In this document: piece after piece, positions 1 to 4,791 of the stretch
Numbering within the stretch: position 1 is the first letter of the stretch
How the letters are laid out: every line of letters begins with the position of its first letter
Assembly (NCBI GenBank): GCA_025456105.1
Contig: JALOLG010000129.1
Span: 1 to 5,576 of the forward strand
DNA from: Ilumatobacteraceae bacterium
Lineage (GTDB): Bacteria > Actinomycetota > Acidimicrobiia > Acidimicrobiales > Ilumatobacteraceae
DNA length: 5,576 nucleotides
Direction: 5' to 3'
Translations under genes and position numbers: made by a program
The notes under the pieces: model-generated
What the model was told of the DNA's origin: nothing
What the model saw: the letters and a program-made list of their open reading frames with translations, nothing else
Databases searched by the model: none

Positions 1-98
1 AGCGCGCTCAGGCCCCCGTCATCGATGAGCCGCCGGGCGGTGTCGACGATGACGTCGACGGTGAGCGGGTGGGGGCGGCGGTCGGTTGCGGGCGGCAT
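1..98 (-). CDS. TetR-family transcriptional regulator (N-terminal fragment)
   Basis: Only the first 32 codons are in the window; the rest lies beyond position 1. Read from the ATG at 98, the protein begins MPPATDRRPHPLTVDVIVD and continues TARRLIDDGGLSA. The pattern of a helix ending in 'A.RLID..G...LS' directly after a short basic leader is the usual opening of the TetR DNA-binding domain (helix 1, before the helix-turn-helix). The C-terminal ligand domain is not visible, so no ligand can be proposed. No clear Shine-Dalgarno sequence precedes the ATG. A weak TACTCT -10-like element at 115-110 would leave a very short or no leader. The gene diverges from the flavoprotein gene at 148, with two palindromes between them, the usual arrangement of a TetR repressor controlling itself and its neighbour. 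The fragment is short, so the family call rests on one helix plus context. Confidence 0.68.
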   Translation of the reverse strand, partial: MPPATDRRPHPLTVDVIVDTARRLIDDGGLSA

Positions 99-114
99 CT
101 CTACAACGTAGAGT
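86..114 (+). promoter_or_regulatory. Candidate promoter of the flavoprotein gene
   Basis: TTGCGG at 86-91 and TAGAGT at 109-114 are separated by 17 bp and resemble -35 and -10 boxes (3/6 and 4/6 matches to consensus). The -10 box overlaps the right half of the first palindrome, and the second palindrome would lie over the transcription start near 121. A bound repressor would therefore block initiation. The match is moderate, so the call is tentative. Confidence 0.4.
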
Positions 115-134
115 ACTGGTTCTACGACGTAGAG
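99..134. promoter_or_regulatory. Paired TetR-type operators in divergent promoter region
   Basis: Two 15-bp palindromic sites lie between the divergent genes: CTCTACAACGTAGAG at 99-113 and TTCTACGACGTAGAG at 120-134. They differ at two positions and start 21 bp apart, two helical turns, so bound dimers would sit on the same face of the DNA. The first site touches the start codon of the TetR-type gene. This is the expected type of site for a TetR dimer. That this particular regulator binds here is inferred from position. Confidence 0.7.
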
Positions 135-147
135 CCACGGAGGCACC

Positions 148-705
148 ATGCACGAACGACCTGAGGATCTCGCCGCCCTCCGAGCGGTGATCGACGCCAG
201 CTACGAGCACGCCGGCGCGCACCTGCAAGCGATCCACGCACCGGAGCGCCGGCTCGACGCCGAGGCGCTCGCCGAGCAGCTGACCGGCATGTGCCTCCTG
301 GTGCTGGCGACCACGACGCGCGACGGGCACCCGATCACGGGTCCGGTCGACGGCATCTTCTACCGGGGCCGCTTCCACTTCGGGTCGTCACCCGACTCCG
401 TGCGCTTCCGTCACATCCGGAGTCGCCCGGAGGTCAGCGCGACCCACCTCCCGGGCGAGCACCTCGCCGTCACCGTCCACGGGACCGCCGAGGTCGTCGA
501 CGTGGGTGCTCCCGAGCACGCCGAGCTCCGTCAGACGCTGCTCGACATCTACCTGCCCCGCTACGGCGACGACTGGCTCCAGGTGCTGAACGGCGCCACC
601 TACGCCCGGATCCACCCCCGTCGGATGTTCACCTTCTCGATGCCAGAGCTGGATGCGGGAGCACCCCCGGCCGCTCCCCCGACAGACCGCCGATCGAGCG
701 CCTGA
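148..705 (+). CDS. Pyridoxamine 5'-phosphate oxidase-like FMN-binding split-barrel protein
   Basis: This 185-residue protein looks like a PNPOx-like (flavin reductase split-barrel) protein. Residues 1-45 form a helical lead-in. The barrel follows from about 46, with strands 'CLLVLATTTRDGHPITGPVD' (49-68) and 'IFYRGRFHFGS' (70-80). The helix-strand segment 'SPDSVRFRHIRSRPEVSAT' (81-99) is typical of the region that contacts the FMN phosphate. 'YARIHPRRMFTFSM' (152-165) is the usual closing strand carrying the Arg/Phe pair. The last 20 residues are Pro/Ala-rich and probably disordered. The ATG at 148 has GGAGG at 139-143, four bases upstream. Such proteins are cytoplasmic, usually dimeric, and bind FMN or sometimes F420 or haem; the substrate cannot be told from sequence. 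It is not the biosynthetic PdxH. Divergence from the TetR gene across paired operators suggests repression by that regulator. It converges on the cupin gene with a 57-bp gap. Confidence 0.82.
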   Translation: MHERPEDLAALRAVIDASYEHAGAHLQAIHAPERRLDAEALAEQLTGMCLLVLATTTRDGHPITGPVDGIFYRGRFHFGSSPDSVRFRHIRSRPEVSATHLPGEHLAVTVHGTAEVVDVGAPEHAELRQTLLDIYLPRYGDDWLQVLNGATYARIHPRRMFTFSMPELDAGAPPAAPPTDRRSSA

Positions 706-762
706 CCCCTGGACGAGCTCCGGACCACCCTCGTGGGCCGAACCGTCTCCGGGGATCGGCGC

Positions 763-1224
763 TCAAGCCGGCGGCAGCAGGATGTCGATCCCGTGCGCGG
801 CGGCGATCGAGATCACGCGCGGCACGTCGGGCTCCTGAGCGACCGGCAGGGTGGGCGCGGCAGCAGGCTCGCCCATCGCCCGGAAGAACACCTCGCCGCC
901 ACCCGGCGTGCCGAGCACCAGCATGCGCGCCTGCGGGCTGCGGACCTCGAAGCGGTGCGGCACACCACGCGGCCCGAACACGAAGTCGCCGGGCCCGGCG
1001 ACCCGCGACGTGCCTCCCAGGAAGAACTCGATCTCACCGTCGAGCAGGAAGAACGCCTCGTCCTCGTCGTGGTGCACGTGCATCGGGGGGTTGGCGGCCG
1101 GGGTCAGCCAGGTGTCGATGACCGTGAGCGCGCCACCGGTCTCCTCGGCGGTGGCCTTCACGTCCATCAGCATGTTGAAGCTCCAGATCATGCGATCGGT
1201 GTCCGGCGTCGTGGTGACGGTCAT
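763..1224 (-). CDS. Single-domain cupin protein
   Basis: This is a 153-residue small cupin. Motif 1 is complete: H49-x-H51-x4-E56-x6-G63 within 'PPMHVHHDEDEAFFLLDGE'. Motif 2 is also complete: G79-x5-P85-x-G87-x2-H90 within 'GPGDFVFGPRGVPHRF'. H49, H51, E56 and H90 are the expected metal ligands, so a mononuclear metal site (Fe, Mn, Ni or Zn) is likely. The fold covers roughly residues 32-115, and the tail ends 'HGIDILLPPA'. Cupins of this size include small dioxygenases, isomerases and non-enzymatic binders, so no reaction is assigned. The ATG at 1224 was chosen because AGGAGG at 1240-1235 precedes it; an upstream in-frame ATG at 1335 would run through the operator region and into padR. The gene diverges from padR, and the shared promoter region carries two palindromes, which suggests control by the PadR protein. 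Cytoplasmic; no signal peptide is seen. Confidence 0.85.
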   Translation of the reverse strand: MTVTTTPDTDRMIWSFNMLMDVKATAEETGGALTVIDTWLTPAANPPMHVHHDEDEAFFLLDGEIEFFLGGTSRVAGPGDFVFGPRGVPHRFEVRSPQARMLVLGTPGGGEVFFRAMGEPAAAPTLPVAQEPDVPRVISIAAAHGIDILLPPA

Positions 1225-1249
1225 GGCGGGTGTCCCTCCTGTGGGCGGA

Positions 1250-1291
1250 TGCTGCACTCTGCAGTATCTACCCATACTGCACTCTGCAGTA
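1250..1291. promoter_or_regulatory. Paired palindromic operators between cupin and padR
   Basis: Two near-identical sites lie in the divergent intergenic region: TGCTGCACTCTGCAGTA at 1250-1266 and TACTGCACTCTGCAGTA at 1275-1291. The second is a perfect inverted repeat, TACTGCA-CTC-TGCAGTA; the first has one mismatch. They share an exact 15-bp direct repeat (1252-1266 and 1277-1291) and start 25 bp apart. Their facing half sites also make a further inverted repeat (TGCAGTAT 1260-1267, ATACTGCA 1274-1281). A dimeric regulator, most simply the adjacent PadR protein, is the expected ligand. That assignment is inference. Confidence 0.72.
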
Positions 1292-1295
1292 CGAT
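1267..1295 (+). promoter_or_regulatory. Candidate padR promoter
   Basis: TACGAT at 1290-1295 is a fair -10 box. The hexamer 17 bp upstream, TCTACC (1267-1272), is a poor -35 box. A start near 1302 would give a leader of about 20 nt ending in the GAGGAG ribosome site. The second operator lies between the two boxes, which would make padR autoregulated. Tentative. Confidence 0.35.
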
Positions 1296-1302
1296 CTGTC
1301 AA
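1274..1302 (-). promoter_or_regulatory. Candidate cupin promoter overlapping operator
   Basis: On the minus strand a perfect TTGACA -35 box (1302-1297) is followed after 17 bp by CAGTAT (1279-1274), a weak but acceptable -10 box keeping the key A2 and T6. Transcription would start near 1267, giving a leader of about 43 nt that contains AGGAGG. The second operator (1275-1291) fills the spacer and most of the -10 box, and the first lies at or just after the start site. Repression by occlusion is the obvious reading. Confidence 0.55.
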
Positions 1303-1322
1303 GACCCGATCGAGGAGATCAC

Positions 1323-1940
1323 GTGCAGCTCTCACCCACCTCCTACGCCCTGCTCGGACTGCTGTCGCTGCGGTCGTGGACCACCTACGAGCTGGCCCAG
1401 CAGGCCGAGCGCAGCCTCCGCTACCTGTACCCGCGCGCCGAGCGGCACCTGTACGCCGAGGCCAAGCGCCTCGCCGCCGCCGGGCTGGCCGATTCCGAGG
1501 TGCAGTACACCGGCAAGCGCCGCAGCACCACCTACACCATCACCTCGGAGGGTCGCGAGGCCGTGCGCGAGTGGCTCGCCAGCCCCACCGCGCCGCCGGT
1601 GCTGGAAGCCGAGGTGCTGCTCCGCTCGTTCTTCGCCGAGCAGGGCTCCACCGCCGACCTGATCGCCGCACTCGAGGCGACGGCCGAGCACGCCCGTGCA
1701 GCCCGTCGCGACCTCGCAGCGTTCGCGCGAGCCCGGCTCGAGGCCGACGCGCCGTTCCTCGAGCGGACGTCGGTGGTGGTGCTCACCATGCGCTTCGTCG
1801 TCGACTTCCATCGGCAGATCGAGGACTGGGCGACGTGGGCGGCCGCCGAGGTTGCGACGTGGGAGCACGCCGACGGTCGCGACTGGACCGCCCAGCGGGA
1901 CGTCATCGAGAGCATCATCGCGAGCGACCCCGACCGCTGA
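1323..1940 (+). CDS. PadR-family transcriptional regulator
   Basis: This is a 205-residue PadR-like repressor (long subfamily with a C-terminal helical dimerisation domain). It starts at GTG 1323, chosen because GAGGAG at 1312-1317 lies five bases upstream and the translation then opens 'MQLSPTSYALLGLLSL', the usual PadR start. The winged helix occupies about residues 5-80: 'WTTYELAQQAERSL' in helix 2, a recognition segment 'RAERHLYAEAKRLAAAGLA', and the wing 'GKRRSTTYTITSEGREAV'. From about 85, 'WLASPTAPPVLEAEVLLRSFFAE' followed by long Ala/Glu/Arg-rich helices matches the VirR/PadR C-terminal region (Vir_act_alpha_C type). Members act as homodimers, often responding to small aromatic or toxic compounds. 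The effector here is unknown. An ATG at 1230 in frame would place the operators inside the coding region and is rejected. The stop codon lies within a perfect palindrome. Confidence 0.88.
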   Translation: MQLSPTSYALLGLLSLRSWTTYELAQQAERSLRYLYPRAERHLYAEAKRLAAAGLADSEVQYTGKRRSTTYTITSEGREAVREWLASPTAPPVLEAEVLLRSFFAEQGSTADLIAALEATAEHARAARRDLAAFARARLEADAPFLERTSVVVLTMRFVVDFHRQIEDWATWAAAEVATWEHADGRDWTAQRDVIESIIASDPDR

Positions 1941-1951
1941 CCCGGGTCAGC
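1936..1951. terminator. Perfect palindrome at padR stop, possible terminator
   Basis: GCTGACCCGGGTCAGC is a perfect 16-bp palindrome that includes the padR stop codon. As RNA it would form a 6-bp stem with a CCGG tetraloop in either direction. It sits between convergent genes (padR and the lipoprotein gene, 38 bp apart), where a bidirectional terminator would be expected. No U-tract follows on either strand, as is common in GC-rich Actinobacteria. A protein-binding site is the alternative. Confidence 0.4.
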
Positions 1952-1978
1952 CGCTCACGGCAGTCGGGGCACCGCCCG

Positions 1979-2362
1979 TCAGTCGAGGCAGTCGTGATCG
2001 GCGTCCTCGACGAGGACCTCGCCGGCGAGCGTCACCCGGAACACCGAGTCGCAGGTGGCCTCGTCCGGGTCGACGGTGCCCTCGACGGTGGAGACGACCG
2101 CATCGCCGTTCTCGTCGGTGCCCTCGCACGAGGCGGTGACCACGTTGTCGTCGTCGATGTCAGCCTTGCAGTCCAGGTCGCCGTCGAGGTTCACGTTCTC
2201 GACGTCGAGCACGCTCATGGTGTCGTCGGCCAGCGCGACCCGGACGCCGACACCCTCGACGTCGCGCTTCTGCTCGTCCGAGCACGCGACGCCGACCATG
2301 GCGGCAGCGACGATCGAGACGACGACGGCAGCGCGAGGGACGGCGGGACGCATGCCAGTCAT
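1979..2362 (-). CDS. Small acidic secreted lipoprotein, function unknown
   Basis: The 127-residue protein has a lipoprotein signal: basic start (MTGMRPAVPR), hydrophobic stretch 'AAVVVSIVAAAMVGVAC' and a lipidation cysteine at residue 27. The -3 residue is Gly rather than the common Leu, so the lipobox (GVAC) is relaxed. The mature part is strongly acidic and carries four more cysteines (65, 79, 104, 125), enough for two disulfides outside the cell. The spacing C65-x13-C79 followed by 'EGTDENGDAVVSTVEGTVD' vaguely recalls DUF4333-type actinobacterial domains, but this is not a firm match. The start could be ATG 2362 or ATG 2353; neither has a clear ribosome site, and the signal peptide works with both. 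It appears to be a single-gene unit with no obvious partner: it converges on padR and lies 90 bp downstream of the tRNA hairpin. No clear promoter was found in 2363-2451. Confidence 0.72.
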   Translation of the reverse strand: MTGMRPAVPRAAVVVSIVAAAMVGVACSDEQKRDVEGVGVRVALADDTMSVLDVENVNLDGDLDCKADIDDDNVVTASCEGTDENGDAVVSTVEGTVDPDEATCDSVFRVTLAGEVLVEDADHDCLD

Positions 2363-2451
2363 CTTGTCACGCCATCGAGCGGATCAGCAGCATCCCAAGA
2401 TTCTCAGGACTGCGATGCATCTGCGCCGCTCGACCGGCGTGCCGACGCGAA

Positions 2452-2478
2452 CGAGCCGGTGCACTGGGCACCGGCTCG
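2452..2478 (-). terminator. Hairpin terminator of the tRNA-Ala gene
   Basis: CGAGCCGGTGC and GCACCGGCTCG form a perfect 11-bp stem around a 5-nt loop (2463-2467), starting 11 nt after the tRNA 3' end. On the minus strand the stem is followed by TTCGCG, not a U-tract, which fits the U-poor terminators of high-GC Actinobacteria. Confidence 0.68.
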
Positions 2479-2488
2479 GATCATCGGG

Positions 2489-2561
2489 TGGAGGTGAGGG
2501 GAATCGAACCCCTGGCCTCAACAGTGCGATTGTTGCGCTCTACCAACTGAGCTACACCCCC
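2489..2561 (-). tRNA. tRNA-Ala (anticodon CGC)
   Basis: A complete 73-nt cloverleaf is present. The acceptor stem GGGGGTG (2561-2555) pairs with CACCTCC (2496-2490) and the discriminator is A at 2489. The D arm is GCTC/GAGC with loop AGTTGGTA. The anticodon stem CAACA/TGTTG holds loop ATCGCAC, giving anticodon CGC at 2528-2526, which reads GCG. The variable loop has 5 nt (AGGCC), and the T arm is AGGGG/CCCCT with loop TTCGATT. The only wobble pair in the acceptor stem is G3:U70, the identity determinant recognised by alanyl-tRNA synthetase, so anticodon and acceptor agree on alanine. The sequence after the discriminator is CCC, so the 3' CCA is not fully encoded and must be completed by CCA-adding enzyme. 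Confidence 0.96.
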
Positions 2562-2574
2562 GATGGGCGCACGA

Positions 2575-2603
2575 ATCATATCGGCGCACCCGGGAACGGG
2601 CAC
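2575..2603 (-). promoter_or_regulatory. tRNA-Ala promoter
   Basis: TATGAT (2580-2575) matches the -10 consensus at 5 of 6 positions and stands out in GC-rich surroundings. The hexamer 17 bp upstream is GTGCCC (2603-2598), a weak -35 box. Transcription would start near 2568, about 7 nt before the mature tRNA 5' end. The -10 box is convincing; the -35 box is not. Confidence 0.6.
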
Positions 2604-2614
2604 TCACCGGTGGC

Positions 2615-3178
2615 TCACCAGCGGCGCGGTGGATCCTGGCGCTGCTGGGCGAGCAGGTACACGTAGCCGCACAGCGCGAGGAACGACAGCGCGAACACGT
2701 ACAGCACCACGGTGTCCTTGGTGGTGGCCGCCAGGAACAGCGTGCTCACCGACGTGATCACCAGCACGAACAGCACGTTGGCCCGGCGACGGCGCATCGC
2801 CTCGGCCGGGTGCACGGCGTGGCGCGACACGTGCGCCTGGCGGTGGGCCGGGTGCGAGGGCCGGGCAGCGGCACGGGCGGAGTGCGGCGGCACGTGGTGG
2901 CGCAGGCTGGCCTGGTGGTGGGTGGCCGTGCGACGGGCCGGCTGGCCGGGGCGACCGGGAGCGGCGGGGCGCTGCAGCGGCGACGGAGCGAGCGGCCGGC
3001 CGGCGGTGCGCATCGAGGCCGACGCGCGGGACGGGACGGTGCTCTGGAGCCGATTGAGCTGGCGGCGGAAGTCGGTGACCGAGGAGTTGGGGCGGTTCTC
3101 GACCCGGCTGCGGAGCAGCGGCGGGACCAGGACGGCGGCCCAGGCGGCGGCGACGACGAGGAGGACGAGTTGACCCAT
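2615..3178 (-). CDS. glpR: GlpR-like membrane protein (putative receptor for a gephyrin-like MoeA)
   Basis: This is a 187-residue membrane protein. The N-terminal helix (about 3-22) ends in the signature 'WAAVLVPPLLRSR', followed by 'ENRPNSSVTDFRRQLNRLQ'. A low-complexity linker (about 50-127) rich in Arg, Pro, Ala and His follows, then 'RRRRANVLFVLV' leading into two helices (about 133-151 and 157-177) and a short basic tail. The W-x-x-VLVP-x-L start, basic linker and paired C-terminal helices match the actinobacterial family of Mycobacterium tuberculosis Rv0996 and Corynebacterium GlpR. In Corynebacterium, GlpR is the membrane receptor of the MoeA-like protein Glp, which also binds FtsZ. 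Rv0996 has about 358 residues as I recall, so this protein is short. It follows moaC on the same strand by 66 bp; moeA lies further upstream in the cluster. No clear ribosome site precedes ATG 3178. Family membership is fairly likely from layout and context; a role in division is inference. Confidence 0.62.
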   Translation of the reverse strand: MGQLVLLVVAAAWAAVLVPPLLRSRVENRPNSSVTDFRRQLNRLQSTVPSRASASMRTAGRPLAPSPLQRPAAPGRPGQPARRTATHHQASLRHHVPPHSARAAARPSHPAHRQAHVSRHAVHPAEAMRRRRANVLFVLVITSVSTLFLAATTKDTVVLYVFALSFLALCGYVYLLAQQRQDPPRRW

Positions 3179-3204
3179 GGGTATCGGTTCAGCGGGGAGA
3201 AGAT

Positions 3205-3223
3205 CCGAGGCTGTTCACCTCGG
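3205..3223 (-). other. Hairpin between moaC and the glpR-like gene
   Basis: CCGAGG (3205-3210) and CCTCGG (3218-3223) form a perfect 6-bp stem around a 7-nt loop. The sequence after it on the minus strand is ATCTTC, with a little U enrichment. It could weakly terminate moaC transcripts or be a leader structure of the glpR-like mRNA. A GTTCACC direct repeat (3213-3219 and 3224-3230) overlaps it, with 11-bp spacing. Confidence 0.3.
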
Positions 3224-3244
3224 GTTCACCGGAGCGCTGTCAGA

Positions 3245-3778
3245 TTACGATTCTACGACATTCGTGACGGACCCGGCAATCATCGGCGTGTCCTCCGTCA
3301 CGTCGGCTCGCCGGTAGGTGCCGGATCGCCCGCCGGTCTTCTCCCACAGGGTGAGCTCGCCGATCACCATCCCGCGGTCGGCCGACTTGCACATGTCGTA
3401 GATCGTGAGCGCAGCGACGGCGCAGGCGTGGAGCGCCTCCATCTCGACGCCGGTGCGGTCGACCGTGTCGACCTGGGCCTCCACCGCCACGTGGTCGTCG
3501 CCGATGTCGAAGTTCACCGACACGCTGCCCACCAGCAGCGGGTGGCACAGCGGGATCATGTCGGAGGTGCGCTTGGCGGCCTGGATGCCGGCCACCCGGG
3601 CCACCGACAGCACGTCGCCCTTCTTCACCTCGCGGTTGGCGATGGCGACGGTGGTCTCGGGCCGCATGAAGACCTTGCACCGGGCGACGGCCCGGCGATG
3701 CGTGGGTTCCTTCGGCGTGACGTCGACCATGCGCGCCCGTCCGAGCGGATCGAGGTGGGAGAACGACAGGTCGCTCAT
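3245..3778 (-). CDS. moaC: Cyclic pyranopterin monophosphate synthase MoaC
   Basis: MoaC converts 3',8-cyclo-7,8-dihydro-GTP, made by MoaA, into cyclic pyranopterin monophosphate, the first stable molybdenum cofactor intermediate. The 177 residues carry all hallmarks: 'MVDVTPKEPTHRRA' (17-30), 'KKGDVLSVARVAGIQAAKRTSDMIPLCHP' in segments over 52-80, 'TGVEMEALHACAVAALTIYDMCK' over 109-131, and 'KTGGRSG' (147-153). D128 and K131 fall at the same numbers as the catalytic pair of the E. coli enzyme, and K53 corresponds to its K51. The enzyme works as a cytoplasmic hexamer. The start ATG 3778 gives the usual 16-residue lead before MVDV. Compared with the 161-residue E. coli protein there is a C-terminal extension of about 20 residues ('ADVTEDTPMIAGSVTNVVES') whose codons overlap a promoter-like sequence. 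The gene begins 22 nt after the moaA stop, so it is probably co-transcribed. No strong ribosome site is visible. Confidence 0.96.
   Translation of the reverse strand: MSDLSFSHLDPLGRARMVDVTPKEPTHRRAVARCKVFMRPETTVAIANREVKKGDVLSVARVAGIQAAKRTSDMIPLCHPLLVGSVSVNFDIGDDHVAVEAQVDTVDRTGVEMEALHACAVAALTIYDMCKSADRGMVIGELTLWEKTGGRSGTYRRADVTEDTPMIAGSVTNVVES
3250..3279 (-). promoter_or_regulatory. Candidate promoter inside the moaC 3' end, driving glpR-like gene
   Basis: TTGCCG (3279-3274) and TAGAAT (3255-3250) are separated by 18 bp and match the -35 and -10 consensus at 4/6 and 5/6 positions. They lie in the last codons of moaC, an unusually AT-rich stretch for this window that uses GTA, GAA and ATT codons. 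Transcription would start near 3243 and give a leader of about 65 nt. If real, the membrane gene can be expressed apart from the moa genes. Confidence 0.42.
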
Positions 3779-3800
3779 GCCGGCCGAGCGTACCGACGCG

Positions 3801-4787
<987 letters not shown>

Positions 4788-4791
4788 CGCG

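Noticed and set aside
706..762. Possible terminator between the convergent flavoprotein and cupin genes
   Set aside because: Only short or bulged pairings are present (for example ACGAG at 713-717 with CTCGT at 730-734, and GAGCGCC at 696-702 with distant GGCGCTC at 758-764); none is strong enough to call.
1230..1322. Upstream ATG extension of padR
   Set aside because: It would place both operators and the ribosome site inside the coding sequence; the family N terminus begins at the GTG at 1323.
1225..1335. Upstream ATG extension of the cupin
   Set aside because: It overlaps the padR start and both operators, while AGGAGG points clearly to the ATG at 1224.
851..2497. A 548-codon open frame on the plus strand
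   Set aside because: It runs antisense to the cupin and lipoprotein genes and out of frame through padR and the tRNA. Its translation is low-complexity Arg/Ala/Ser without a domain; long chance frames are common at this GC content.
2489..2561. tRNA gene as an integration site
   Set aside because: No integrase, no second copy of the tRNA 3' end and no change of composition is seen in the window.
3779..3800. Molybdenum cofactor riboswitch near moaA or moaC
   Set aside because: The gaps around moaA are 4 and 22 nt, too short for such an element; any riboswitch would lie upstream of moeA, outside the window.
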